Source: Alphaproteobacteria bacterium (lineage in GTDB: Bacteria > Pseudomonadota > Alphaproteobacteria > RF32 > CAG-239). Taken from it: DNA of 64,000 bases. Positions within the stretch are counted from its first letter, which is position 1. Each line of letters opens with the position of its first letter. Location: contig JAFUEX010000007.1 in the NCBI GenBank assembly GCA_017470165.1, positions 1 to 64,000 on the forward strand, read 5' to 3'. Positions 16,442 through 25,734 of the stretch are shown here, piece after piece. The position numbers and the translations under genes were made by a program. The notes below the pieces were generated by a model. The model did not search any database, was not told where the DNA came from, and saw only the letters and a list, made by a program, of their open reading frames with translations.

Positions 16442-17659
16442 ATGTATAATGTGGCTGAAATTCGCAAAGATTTTCCTATTTTTGAGGTTAAGATTAACGG
16501 AAAAGACAATACTTTTTTGGATTCGGGGGCTTCGGCGCAAAAACCCAAACGGGTGATTGACAAGATGATGCAGGTATATAAAAGTGAATATGCTAATGTG
16601 CATCGCGGGTCGTATTATCTGTCCGAAGAAATTACCGGAGCTTATGAAAACGCTCGTGCCATTGCGCAAAAGTTTGTTAATGCCAAACGTGCGGATGAGA
16701 TAGTATTTACCCGCAACGCCACCGAGGCAATTAATTTGACAGCCTTTTGTTTCGGACGCAAATTTTTGACCAAGATGGATGAGGTGATAATTTCTCAGGC
16801 GGAACATCACGCTAATTTGGTGCCTTGGCAAGTGTTGCGCGATGAGATAGGTTTTGAGTTGAAAATTTGCAAAATTAAAGATGACGGCTCATTTGATTGG
16901 GATGATTTTTGCGCTAAGCTGAACGGCAAAACCAAATTGGTGGCAATTACGGGAATGTCAAATGTGCTGGGGGTAATGTTCCCCATCAAAGAAATTATAA
17001 CGGCGGCGCATCAAATCGGTGCCAAAGTGCTGATTGATGCCTGTCAATACGCAGTGCACCAAAAAGTGGATGTACAGGCGCTGGACTGCGACTTTTTGGC
17101 ATTTTCTGGACATAAAACTTACGGACCTACCGGAATTGGGGTTTTGTATGGCAAATACGACTTGTTGGCGGCGATGCCACCTTATCAATACGGCGGTGAT
17201 ATGGTTGACGTGGTAACTTATACCAATGCTACTTTTGATGTGCCGCCGGCGCGTTTTGAGGCCGGAACACCGGCAATTGTACAGGCTATCGGTTTGGGCG
17301 AAGCGTTGGAATATATGATGCATATCGGAATGAATAACATTGCTGCCTATGAAGAAGAAGTATCGCGTTATGCTTATGATGAACTGCGCAAAGTGGATGG
17401 CCTGCGCCTGCTGGGAGACACTGACAAATGCCGCGGAGGAATTTTCTCGTTTGTTTTAGATGGCGTGCATCCGCAAGATTTGGCCTTTATACTGGACAAA
17501 GAAGGTATCGCGGTAAGGGTCGGGCATCACTGCGCGGCGCCGTTGGTACGCCGAATGGGGTTTGAATCGGTGGTGCGGGCATCTTTGGGGATGTATAACA
17601 CCACTCGTGATGTAGATATTTTGTGTGCAGCCTTAAACAAGGCCAAAACATTTTTTTAA
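16442..17659 (+). CDS. sufS: Cysteine desulfurase SufS
   Basis: 405 residues. A PLP enzyme that takes sulfur from L-cysteine and hands it to SufE. The PLP lysine is K225 in FSGHKTYGPTG, the catalytic cysteine is C364 in RVGHHCAAPL, and TRNATEAINL is the cofactor-binding loop of the class V group. The 33-base gap after sufD holds a weak ribosome site (GAGGATG). The partner SufE gene is not here but at 42101-42505. Confidence 0.96.
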   Translation: MYNVAEIRKDFPIFEVKINGKDNTFLDSGASAQKPKRVIDKMMQVYKSEYANVHRGSYYLSEEITGAYENARAIAQKFVNAKRADEIVFTRNATEAINLTAFCFGRKFLTKMDEVIISQAEHHANLVPWQVLRDEIGFELKICKIKDDGSFDWDDFCAKLNGKTKLVAITGMSNVLGVMFPIKEIITAAHQIGAKVLIDACQYAVHQKVDVQALDCDFLAFSGHKTYGPTGIGVLYGKYDLLAAMPPYQYGGDMVDVVTYTNATFDVPPARFEAGTPAIVQAIGLGEALEYMMHIGMNNIAAYEEEVSRYAYDELRKVDGLRLLGDTDKCRGGIFSFVLDGVHPQDLAFILDKEGIAVRVGHHCAAPLVRRMGFESVVRASLGMYNTTRDVDILCAALNKAKTFF

Positions 17660-17671
17660 GACGAGGACTAT

Positions 17672-18061
17672 ATGGAAGAAATTACTGATATCGACTGGGA
17701 AACAACACCAAAAGACTACACGGCGCATTCGGGAGCTCCGCTGGTGGCAAATACGCCTATCGCTAAACGCGAGGCCATTATCGCGGCATTGAAAACCGTG
17801 TCGGATCCAGAGATAACCATCAATATTTGGGATATGGGATTGGTGTATAAATTGGAGCAAAAAGATAATGGCGATGTGTATATTGAAATGACGGTAACTT
17901 CGCCTATGTGTCCGGTGGCCGAAATTTTGCCCGAACAGGCAGCTAAGGCCGTGGCGCAAGTGGAAGGCACCGGCGAAGTTGAGGTAAAAGTGGTATGGGA
18001 GCCGGCGTGGGATATCAGTATGCTCAGCGAGGATGCCAAGGCGATGATTGAACTGTTTTAG
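17672..18061 (+). CDS. sufT: SUF maturation protein SufT (MIP18/DUF59 family)
   Basis: 129 residues. The DUF59 core has DPEITINIWDMGLVYKL and SPMCPVAEILPEQ with its conserved Cys; an N-terminal extension of about 40 residues is usual for SufT. SufT assists Fe-S protein maturation, often under heavy demand. It follows sufS by 12 bases and ends the operon before the terminator at 18134-18171. Confidence 0.92.
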   Translation: MEEITDIDWETTPKDYTAHSGAPLVANTPIAKREAIIAALKTVSDPEITINIWDMGLVYKLEQKDNGDVYIEMTVTSPMCPVAEILPEQAAKAVAQVEGTGEVEVKVVWEPAWDISMLSEDAKAMIELF

Positions 18062-18133
18062 CGAGCCTGCAAACAAAAGCGAAGAATTTATTTTGCGCTG
18101 ATTAGGCAATAAAACGATATAAAAAGGAGCCAT

Positions 18134-18171
18134 AAAAAAAGAGCAACGCTTGATTGCGCTGCTCTTTTTTT
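18134..18171. terminator. Bidirectional terminator, sufT / tsf
   Basis: GAGCAACGC / GCGCTGCTC stem (one mismatch) with A-run before and T-run after, between convergent genes. Confidence 0.85.
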
Positions 18172-18186
18172 AGAATTCGACACGAA

Positions 18187-19113
18187 CTATTTGTTCAACT
18201 GAGCGGCAACTTCGGCAGCAAAATCTTCTTCTTTTTTCTGCAAGCCTTCGCCCAATTTGAAACGAACATAATTGGTCAATTTGATATCGGCTCCCAACTC
18301 TTTGGCAGCATCGGCAATAACCTGCTTAACCTTTTTGTCAGGGTCCATAATATAAGCCTGTTCTTCCAAAACAACTTCTTCATAGAACTTGCGAATGCGA
18401 CCCTCAACCATTTTTTCAATGATGTTTTCCGGTTTGCCCGAGGCCTTGGCCTGCTCAGCAAAGATGGATTTTTCGTGCTCAACTGCAGCCGGATCAACCG
18501 AGGCAATATTCAAAGCAATCGGAGATGATGCGGCAATATGCATAGCGATATGCTTGCCCAACTCCAGCAATTTGGCCTTGTCAGCGGATGATTCCAATGC
18601 TACCAACACGCCGATTTTGCCGATATTTTCACCACAGCAATTGTGCAGATAAGAGGCAACAACGCCCTCTTTGACCTCGAGCATTGCGGCGCGGCGCAGG
18701 TTCATATTCTCGCCAATCTTGGCAATCATATCGGTTAAACGCTCTTCAAAGGTTTTGTTGCACTTCGGGCAGTGAAACGACTTCATATCGCAAACTTCGC
18801 CGGCGGTCATCAAAGCAACTTTGGCTGCATCGGCAACATATTCTTGAAATATCTCATTTTTGGCCACAAAATCGGTTTCCGAATTGACCTCGGCGATGGC
18901 ACCCTTATTGCCCTCAACATAAACCGAAACCAAGCCCTCGGCAGCAATGCGGCTGGCTTTTTTGGCAGCTGAGGCCAAGCCTTTTTTTCTCAACCAATCG
19001 ACGGCCTCGTCCATATTACCGTTAGCCTCAACCAAAGCCTTTTTGCAATCAAGCATACCGGCACCGGTTGATTCTCTTAATTCCTTAACTAAAGAAGCTG
19101 TAATTTCTGTCAT
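18187..19113 (-). CDS. tsf: Elongation factor Ts with a Cys/His-rich insert
   Basis: 308 residues. EF-Ts is the guanine-nucleotide exchange factor of EF-Tu. The N-terminal UBA-like domain (LRESTGAGMLDCKKAL) and the TDFVAKN motif (80-86) are intact. Odd: at 108-118 the core has CDMKSFHCPKC, giving Cys108, His114, Cys115 and Cys118, a zinc-knuckle-like set in a region that in other EF-Ts is a plain surface loop. The start chosen is ATG 19113 (MTEITASLVKEL), with GGGGA upstream; a TTG start at 19128 would add five residues. rpsB lies 89 bases upstream on the same strand. Confidence 0.96.
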   Translation of the reverse strand: MTEITASLVKELRESTGAGMLDCKKALVEANGNMDEAVDWLRKKGLASAAKKASRIAAEGLVSVYVEGNKGAIAEVNSETDFVAKNEIFQEYVADAAKVALMTAGEVCDMKSFHCPKCNKTFEERLTDMIAKIGENMNLRRAAMLEVKEGVVASYLHNCCGENIGKIGVLVALESSADKAKLLELGKHIAMHIAASSPIALNIASVDPAAVEHEKSIFAEQAKASGKPENIIEKMVEGRIRKFYEEVVLEEQAYIMDPDKKVKQVIADAAKELGADIKLTNYVRFKLGEGLQKKEEDFAAEVAAQLNK

Positions 19114-19143
19114 CTTATAATTCCCCAAATTTATCTAAAAATC

Positions 19144-19176
19144 GGGGCAGCTCGGGCGATAAGGCCTCGCCGCCCC
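19144..19176 (-). terminator. Hairpin between rpsB and tsf
   Basis: On the minus strand a GC-rich stem (GGGGC...GCCCC) is followed by GATTTTTA. It resembles the partial terminator/attenuator found between rpsB and tsf in other bacteria. Confidence 0.5.
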
Positions 19177-19202
19177 TATAATAATCAGCAAAAAAGCAAA
19201 GA

Positions 19203-20012
19203 CTACTCGGCTTTGTCCGCAGTTTTCTTAGCGGTTCTCTTTCTGGGAGCCTTAGGTGCGTCTTTCTTTTCAGCGGCTATTTCTTCAACCATTTCTTCAA
19301 CTTTGACACCTTGAGCGGCAATCTGTGCCTGCATACCGTCCAAAACCGAAGCCGAAATCATCTCGGAATAGAACTGGATGGCACGGATGGCATCATCATT
19401 GCCGGGAACCGGCAAATCAACCGCCTCGGGGTCTGAGTTGGTATCACAAATACCGATTACGGGAATGCCCAGCTTTTTGGCCTCTTTGATAGCCAAGGCC
19501 TCTTTGCCGGTATCAATAACGAACAGCAAATCCGGTTGGCCGCCCATATTCATAATGCCGCCGAGTTCCAGATTCAATTTCTCCTGTTCTTTACGCATAC
19601 CCTGAAGCTCTTTTTTGGTATATCCGGTCAAGTCGCCTTTCTCAAACATATCATTGAGTTTTACCAAGCGAGTGATGGATTTGTGAACCGTTTTCCAGTT
19701 GGTGAGCATACCGCCCAACCAGCGCTGGTTAACATAATACTGTCCGCAACGCTCGGCATTTTCTTTGATGATATCCTGAGCCTGACGCTTGGTGGCAACA
19801 AACAAAACCTTGCCGCCCTGAGCTGCAACTTCTTTGGTGGCAGCCATTGCATTGTAGAGCATAGGATAAGTTTTCTGCAAATCGATAATGTGAATATTAT
19901 CTTTCTTGCCATAGATATAAGCCGCCATTTTAGGATTCCAACGACGTGCGTGGTGTCCGAAGTGAACGCCGGCCTCAATCATCTGACGCAAAGTAAATGT
20001 AGGAAGAGTCAT
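19203..20012 (-). CDS. rpsB: 30S ribosomal protein S2
   Basis: 269 residues. S2 family features: RQMIEAGVHFGHHARRWNPKM at the start, FVATKRQAQDIIKE, WLGGMLTNWKT and DTNSDPE. The C-terminus has a 30-residue Lys/Ala-rich tail ending in APRKRTAKKTADKAE. The start is ATG 20012 with GAAGGA upstream; a 22-residue upstream extension of the frame lies in the leader. First gene of rpsB-tsf. Confidence 0.97.
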   Translation of the reverse strand: MTLPTFTLRQMIEAGVHFGHHARRWNPKMAAYIYGKKDNIHIIDLQKTYPMLYNAMAATKEVAAQGGKVLFVATKRQAQDIIKENAERCGQYYVNQRWLGGMLTNWKTVHKSITRLVKLNDMFEKGDLTGYTKKELQGMRKEQEKLNLELGGIMNMGGQPDLLFVIDTGKEALAIKEAKKLGIPVIGICDTNSDPEAVDLPVPGNDDAIRAIQFYSEMISASVLDGMQAQIAAQGVKVEEMVEEIAAEKKDAPKAPRKRTAKKTADKAE

Positions 20013-20178
20013 AATTTTATATCCTTCTTTTCCGGTTAAACCTCCGCGAGCCTTGCTAAAACTTGAAGTTCCAAGCACCGGAGCGAAAATACCCTCATCA
20101 GTATAGCGAGGAGAATCCGACCAAGCCCGCGTGTGAATTAAAACAAACGAAAACCCTTATAAAAAGCGTTTTCAACGA
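20013..20178 (-). promoter_or_regulatory. rpsB 5' leader
   Basis: A leader of about 165 bases with several local inverted repeats (for example CTTGGAACTTCAAG). S2 synthesis is autoregulated through its leader in E. coli; whether that applies here is unknown. Confidence 0.35.
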
Positions 20179-20183
20179 CTCCT

Positions 20184-20211
20184 TTTATACATAAAATATT
20201 AAAAATGCAAG
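20184..20211 (-). promoter_or_regulatory. Candidate rpsB promoter
   Basis: Reverse strand CTTGCA/TTGCAT, 15-16 bases, TATAAA, in an otherwise AT-rich stretch between topA and rpsB. Confidence 0.45.
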
Positions 20212-20247
20212 CACTTTTTGCAAATGCGAAAAAATTATTTATGATGA

Positions 20248-22701
20248 CTATTTTTTGGCGTCAATTATCTTGACGGCCTCATCAAGCGTCGGCTCGTGAC
20301 CGGAAATATTTTTCGGAATGGCATAGTTGGTGCGGCCGCATTTGAGATAAGGCCCGTAACGTCCCATAAGCAGTTGAATCGACTGTTTATTTTTAGGATG
20401 AACCCCCAAAACTTTGCCGCTCGGCTTTTCTTTGGCCGAACTCAACAGCTCTTTGGCGCGCTCTGTTGTCATATTAAAAATATTGTCGGCGCCGTGCAGA
20501 GATACCGACTTGGTGCCCTGTTTGATATAAGGTCCGAATTTGCCGTTATTCAAACTGATGCCCTCGCCCATATCCAGAGGCAAACTGAGCAATCTTTCGG
20601 CCTGCGCAAAAGTTATTTCCTCAGCGGGAACTCCTTTGGGAAGCGAAGCACGTTTGGGTTTTTCGGTGGTGGCAGTAGCATCTTCGCCCAACTGTACATA
20701 ATAGCCGTAAGGGCCTTTTTTCAGATACACATTAAGTTCGCCGCTGACACCCAAAACCTTGTCGGCAGCTTCTTTTATCTTGGGGGTGTCGCCGTTTTCT
20801 TCATCGGAGGTGTCCACCAAAGGATGCGTATATTTGCAGGAAGGATAATTCGAACAACCGATAAAAGCACCAAATTTGCCAAGTTTTATACTGAGACGAC
20901 CATTGCCGCACTCTGGACAGGCTCTGGGGTCACTGCCATCAGCTTTGGCAGGAAAAAGGTGATGCCCCAAAACTTCATCAATTTTATCAATAACCTCGGA
21001 TATTTGCAGCGGACGGACATCCTCAATATTTTTAATAAATTTATCCCAAAAGCCCTGCAAAAGTTTTTTCCACTCCATTTGTCCAGAAGAGACATCGTCC
21101 AAAAACTCTTCCATCTGCGCGGTAAAATCGTACTCGACATATTTCTTAAAAAAGTTTCCCAAAAATACCGTAACAATGCGCCCGCGGTCTTCAGGAATAA
21201 AACGCAGTTTTTCCACCCTGACGTATTTGCGCTCTTGCAAAACAGCAATAATCGCGGCGTAGGTCGAAGGACGGCCGATACCCAGCTCCTCAAGTTTTTT
21301 TACTAAACTGGCCTCGGTGAAACGCGGCGGAGGAGCCGTAAAATGTTGTTCCGCGATGATTTCGCCTTTGGTAAGAGGTTCGCCCTTTTCCACATTGGGC
21401 AAAATGCGGTTGTCATCATCATCGCTGTCGTCATCCTTGGATTCCTGATACAATTTCAAGAAGCCGTCAAAGGCAATAACTTGGCCGGTGGCTCGCAACA
21501 AAATCAGATTGTCAGCCGAGCGCGAATCTACTACCACCTTATCCATTACCGCAGGGTTCATCTGACAGGCAACCGTGCGTTTCCAAATCAGTTCATAGAG
21601 TTTGTGCGCATCCGAATCGAGTTTGAGCTCCATTTTCTTCGGGGTATTCAAAACATCGGAAGGACGAATGGCCTCGTGTGCCTCTTGTGCATTTTTGGAC
21701 TTGGTTTTGTATTCTTTGGGAGACTTGGGCAAATAGGCATCGCCAAAATATTTGACAATTGCCTCGCGACAAGCCTTAATGGCATCGGCTGAAAGATTGA
21801 CCGCGTCGGTACGCATATAGGTAATCAGCCCGTCTTCATATAATTTTTGGGCAATCTGCATTGTGCGTTTGGCCGAAAAACGCAGCTTGCGTGCCGCCTC
21901 CTGTTGCAAAGTGGACGTGGTAAACGGCGGAGCGGGATAACGATTGGCTTTTTTGCGCTCAACCTCAGAGACTGCAAACTCTTGCGCCTCAATTTTGGCC
22001 TTAGCCTCAAGCGCCTTGGTCTCGGAGTTGAGGTCAAACTTGTCCAGTTTTTTTCCGTCAAGCTCAACCAAATGCGATTTTATCAAAGACTTGGCCGCAG
22101 TAAACAGCTCGGCATCAATCGTCCAATATTCTTCAGGCTTAAATTTTTCGATTTCGGTTTCACGGTCACAAATCAGCCTTAAAGCCACCGACTGCACACG
22201 GCCGGCCGATTTGGAGCCGGGGAGTTTGCGCCACAAAACCGGCGAAAGCGTAAAGCCTACTAAATAATCCAAAGCACGGCGTCCCATATAAGCCGATACC
22301 AAATTATCGTCAATTTGCCGCGGATTTTTAATCGCCTCGGTAATGGCGGTTTTAGTAATTTCGTGGAACACAACGCGCTCGATTTTTTTGCCTTTGAGCA
22401 CTTTTTTGGATTTCAACTCCTCTAAAATATGCCAAGCTATGGCTTCCCCTTCTCTATCAGGGTCGGAGGCGAGAATAAGCGTGTCGGCATCTTTGAGCGC
22501 TTTGATGATATCAGCCAGACGTTTTTTGCCACCGGCAGAAAGCTCCCAAGTCATTGCAAAATCATCGTCGGGACTGACCGAACCGTCTTTGCTCGGCAAA
22601 TCGCGGATATGCCCGAAGCTGGCCAAAACCTGATAGTCTTTGCCCAAATATTTATTGATTGTTTTGGCTTTGGCCGGTGATTCTACAATAACTAACTTCA
22701 T
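20248..22701 (-). CDS. topA: DNA topoisomerase I
   Basis: 817 residues. Type IA topoisomerase that relaxes negative supercoils. The TOPRIM domain opens with MKLVIVESPAKAKTINKYLG; ASDPDREGEAIAWH holds the acidic metal-binding residues; the catalytic tyrosine is Y295 in GLITYMRTDAV. After the core come one four-Cys zinc motif (CPECGNG...CSNYPSC, about 600-630) and several C-terminal DNA-binding repeats (KFGPYIKQG, RYGPYLKCG). Lies 13 bases after dprA on the same strand. Confidence 0.97.
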   Translation of the reverse strand: MKLVIVESPAKAKTINKYLGKDYQVLASFGHIRDLPSKDGSVSPDDDFAMTWELSAGGKKRLADIIKALKDADTLILASDPDREGEAIAWHILEELKSKKVLKGKKIERVVFHEITKTAITEAIKNPRQIDDNLVSAYMGRRALDYLVGFTLSPVLWRKLPGSKSAGRVQSVALRLICDRETEIEKFKPEEYWTIDAELFTAAKSLIKSHLVELDGKKLDKFDLNSETKALEAKAKIEAQEFAVSEVERKKANRYPAPPFTTSTLQQEAARKLRFSAKRTMQIAQKLYEDGLITYMRTDAVNLSADAIKACREAIVKYFGDAYLPKSPKEYKTKSKNAQEAHEAIRPSDVLNTPKKMELKLDSDAHKLYELIWKRTVACQMNPAVMDKVVVDSRSADNLILLRATGQVIAFDGFLKLYQESKDDDSDDDDNRILPNVEKGEPLTKGEIIAEQHFTAPPPRFTEASLVKKLEELGIGRPSTYAAIIAVLQERKYVRVEKLRFIPEDRGRIVTVFLGNFFKKYVEYDFTAQMEEFLDDVSSGQMEWKKLLQGFWDKFIKNIEDVRPLQISEVIDKIDEVLGHHLFPAKADGSDPRACPECGNGRLSIKLGKFGAFIGCSNYPSCKYTHPLVDTSDEENGDTPKIKEAADKVLGVSGELNVYLKKGPYGYYVQLGEDATATTEKPKRASLPKGVPAEEITFAQAERLLSLPLDMGEGISLNNGKFGPYIKQGTKSVSLHGADNIFNMTTERAKELLSSAKEKPSGKVLGVHPKNKQSIQLLMGRYGPYLKCGRTNYAIPKNISGHEPTLDEAVKIIDAKK

Positions 22702-22714
22702 TTTATCAATCCAT

Positions 22715-23827
22715 TCATCTTTTAACTAAAGCTACGCGATTGCCGCTACGTCGTTGTACTTTGCCTTGAATTTCCAACTCCAAAATCTCCGATGAGACAT
22801 CGGTAAAGGAGCGTTTGGTAAGGCGTATCAAATCATCAATCGATACCCCGTCAAGCGTGATACAAGACAACAAGTCACTCGCGATGTCGTTGTCTTCGTT
22901 ATCGCTAAAATTAACATCATTATTTTCAAAAACAAGAACTTTTTGCTGCGGGGTTGCGCATTGAGCCGGCGATGACGGCCGCATCTCTTTGATATAAGGG
23001 AGGATATCGGCAGCATCTTCGGCCAAATAAGCACCTTTTTTAATCAGATAATTGGCGCCTGAAGATTTGGAGGCATCAGGCGTTCCGGGGACAGCAAACA
23101 GAACTTTGCCCTGCTTGACGGCACAGTCGGCCGTTATAAGCGAGCCTGATTTGAGGCCAGCCTCAACCACCAGCACAACTTGGCTTAAGGCGGCAATAAT
23201 TCGGTTGCGGCGCGGAAAATTACCGGCAATGCCGCCGGTGCCTAAAGGAAACTCGGATATAATGCAGCCTTGCTCGGATAAGCGATGGTATATCTCAACA
23301 TTTTCCGGCGGATAAATTACATCAACTCCGGTGCCGAGCACGGCAACGGTTGCCCCTTTTTCAACGGACAAAGCCCCCGAATGCGAAGCGGTGTCAATGC
23401 CGCGAGCCATACCGGAGATTATGCAGACGCCGGAGGAGGCCAACTCTGCGGCGATTGATGAGGCAATTTTGCAGCCGTTAATTGAAGCAGAGCGCGCACC
23501 GACAATTGCCGCCGATTTGAGCGGATTGAGCAAATCAATGCGGCCTTTGGCATACAACAACGGTGGAAAATCATCTAATGACTTAAGTGCCTGAGGATAA
23601 GCGGAATCCGCATAATGGAGAATATTGATGTGATTGTCCGCACAGTAGCGCCAAACGTCCTCGGCTTGTTCAACGGGAGCCGGTGCATATTTACCCATAC
23701 GGGCAAGCATTTGCAACGCAGCTTCTTCTGAGCCGTATTCGCGCACCAATTTCATATAAGATGAAACACCGATGCGCGGAGTTCCCAAAAGCCGAAGCGC
23801 GGCGATTATCTTTTGTTTGTCCGCCAC
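22715..23827 (-). CDS. dprA: DNA-processing protein DprA
   Basis: 370 residues. DprA protects incoming single-stranded DNA during natural transformation and loads RecA. The Rossmann core shows AAIVGARSASINGCKIA, SGMARGIDTASHSGAL, VLGTGVDVIYPPEN and SEFPLGT; a C-terminal winged-helix (about 310-370) is present. The start is GTG 23827, directly after the plsY stop (TAAGTG). Together with comF and comEC in this window it suggests competence. Confidence 0.94.
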   Translation of the reverse strand: MADKQKIIAALRLLGTPRIGVSSYMKLVREYGSEEAALQMLARMGKYAPAPVEQAEDVWRYCADNHINILHYADSAYPQALKSLDDFPPLLYAKGRIDLLNPLKSAAIVGARSASINGCKIASSIAAELASSGVCIISGMARGIDTASHSGALSVEKGATVAVLGTGVDVIYPPENVEIYHRLSEQGCIISEFPLGTGGIAGNFPRRNRIIAALSQVVLVVEAGLKSGSLITADCAVKQGKVLFAVPGTPDASKSSGANYLIKKGAYLAEDAADILPYIKEMRPSSPAQCATPQQKVLVFENNDVNFSDNEDNDIASDLLSCITLDGVSIDDLIRLTKRSFTDVSSEILELEIQGKVQRRSGNRVALVKR

Positions 23828-24616
23828 TTATTTGTTCCGTTTTTTGGTGATTTTTTTGGGTTTAGCGGCCGCTTTCTGCGGTTTGGCCTGAGATGATTTG
23901 ACCGCCTTGATTGTGGCCGGTTTGACGTATTTGGCGGCCGGCTTGTCCGCAGCCTGAGACTTGAACTTTCCATCCGACTTTTTGAATGATATCGTACTCT
24001 CCTCACCCTTGGCCAGCCGCACAATATTGGAATGATGACGCTCCAACAAAAGCAAAGCTAAGGCACTGATAAATACAGTATGCACCGGTGAGGCGTAGAA
24101 AAAGGCCATTAACGGTGCGGCTATAGCGGCAATAAGCGCTGCCAATGAAGAATAGCGGAATATAATCGCAGCAATAATCCACACCAACAGCGCACCGAGT
24201 GCCACGGCAGGTGCTACCGCCAAAATCAGTCCGAAAGAAGAGGCTACCCCCTTTCCGCCCTTAAACTTGAGCCAAACGGGAAAATTATGCCCGATAACCG
24301 CCATTGTACCGCCAATCAACGCGGCCATCACATTTAAACCGGTTAAAAATCCGTAGAACATATATACCCGAGCCGGTGTAAGTTTGAGGGCGGCATAGGC
24401 TATCAAACCAGCCTTGGAGGCATCAAACAAAATAGTGAGCAAGGCCAAAATCTTGCTGCCGGTAACCCGCAAAACATTGGTGGCCCCAATGTTGCCGGAA
24501 CCGGAACGGCGAATATCGCCATAGCCAAACAGCAAACACAGAAGCATTCCAAATGGAATCGAACCGAGCAAATACCCGCCCAGAGACCATAAAATTAAAA
24601 TGATGTTGTTTGACAT
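23828..24616 (-). CDS. plsY: Acyl-phosphate glycerol-3-phosphate acyltransferase PlsY
   Basis: 262 residues, about 60 longer than usual. PlsY is a membrane enzyme that acylates glycerol-3-phosphate from acyl-phosphate, the first step of phospholipid synthesis. Motifs: GSGNIGATN (about 38-46), KFKGGKGVASS (about 104-114), and ERHHSNIVRLAKGEE (about 190-204), with five helices. The extra C-terminal tail (about 205-262) is Lys/Ala/Pro rich and probably cytoplasmic. AAAGGAG lies before the ATG. Confidence 0.95.
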   Translation of the reverse strand: MSNNIILILWSLGGYLLGSIPFGMLLCLLFGYGDIRRSGSGNIGATNVLRVTGSKILALLTILFDASKAGLIAYAALKLTPARVYMFYGFLTGLNVMAALIGGTMAVIGHNFPVWLKFKGGKGVASSFGLILAVAPAVALGALLVWIIAAIIFRYSSLAALIAAIAAPLMAFFYASPVHTVFISALALLLLERHHSNIVRLAKGEESTISFKKSDGKFKSQAADKPAAKYVKPATIKAVKSSQAKPQKAAAKPKKITKKRNK

Positions 24617-24694
24617 GGCGACATTCTCCTTTGCTTAAAAATTTTGAGACCTAACCATCTCTATACCAAAACTTATGATTTGGCAACCTTATTT

Positions 24695-25306
24695 TTATTG
24701 TGCCGGATTGGTCAAAAATTTCTCCAATATCAGCATAATATTCGCCGTAAACAACTTGATGGATATGGTCAAAAGAATAATGCCGAAAAACTTTTTTATC
24801 ATATACAAAATTCCGGGGTTGACGATTTTTTCAATAACCCCGACCAATCGCAGAATAATGTAGACACACACCATATTGGCTGCCACACCGGATATCAGAT
24901 TGACCGGAGCAAACTGCGAACGAATGGCCAACATTGTGGTGAGTGCACCGGCACCAGCTACCAGCGGAAAAACTATCGGGAAGAAACTTACGTCTTTGGG
25001 GGTATCGGCGGCCTCCTTAAAAATGGAGACATCCAAAATCATCTCGGCGGCCATCACAAAAATAATCAGCGAACCGGCCACGGCAAACGACGGTACATCT
25101 ACCCCGAACAAAGTTAAAAACGCATCACCGACAAAATAAAACATCATAAACATACAGAAAGCCATAATCGCGGTTTTCATCGGCTTGATGATTTTGCCTC
25201 TTTTGCGCAGGGATAAAATATACGGCAGAGAGCCGGGGATATCAATGATGGCAAATAATACGAAAAAGCTGGCCATAAACTGTTGCCAATTAAATGCGTT
25301 TAACAC
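24695..25306 (-). CDS. MarC family integral membrane protein
   Basis: 203 residues with six predicted helices. Motifs of the family: FAIIDIPGSLPYILSL near the N-terminus and FPLVAGAGALTTML in the middle. MarC/UPF0056 proteins have no established function; an old link with antibiotic resistance was withdrawn. Start is GTG 25306 with AAAGGA upstream. Confidence 0.88.
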   Translation of the reverse strand: MLNAFNWQQFMASFFVLFAIIDIPGSLPYILSLRKRGKIIKPMKTAIMAFCMFMMFYFVGDAFLTLFGVDVPSFAVAGSLIIFVMAAEMILDVSIFKEAADTPKDVSFFPIVFPLVAGAGALTTMLAIRSQFAPVNLISGVAANMVCVYIILRLVGVIEKIVNPGILYMIKKFFGIILLTISIKLFTANIMLILEKFLTNPAQ

Positions 25307-25734
25307 TTTAACAATCCTTTCAAATTTGAGTTCTTATAAAAAATAACCTTATTTAATCCAAGCGGGGAAACTACCACAAATCAAGGGACGATTGCAAGCA
25401 AAAAAATATTTCTACACCACAATTTTGTTACTGCTTGATAATAAAGGATTGACCGGTGGAAACGGCCAACAATAAAGACATAAAACAAGCATAAGAAAGA
25501 GGCCTCAAGGGGAGCTTGAGACCTCGGATTTATCTGTTGCGAAGTTTTTATAACTAAGACCGCCAGAGTTTATTTGGAGATGTGATTATGGTCTTAAAAT
25601 TATAAATTTTCGTAATGACAGATAAAACTTGTCTTTAATCACATCCCGATTCTATTTTGTCAAAAATTTGACATATTTTTTTAAATGTGTCAATATTTAA
25701 AAATAATATTTTTTTATTTCTATTGCAAAATCAA
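25307..25734. other. Intergenic stretch with inverted repeats
   Basis: No gene of useful length. It holds a terminator-like hairpin (25499-25525), a 10-bp inverted repeat GATGTGATTA (25579-25588) with TAATCACATC (25636-25645), and clustered TTGACA/TGTCAA half-sites at about 25657-25697. It may be the ferritin-like gene's 3' UTR, an independent small RNA, or both. Confidence 0.45.
25499..25525 (-). terminator. Terminator downstream of the ferritin-like gene
   Basis: Minus strand GAGGTCTCAAG / CTTGAGGCCTC (one mismatch) followed by TTTCTTAT. It lies about 210 bases past the stop. Confidence 0.55.

Noticed and set aside
20013-20078. Longer N-terminus for S2
   Set aside because: It lies in the leader and does not match the family; GAAGGA precedes ATG 20012.
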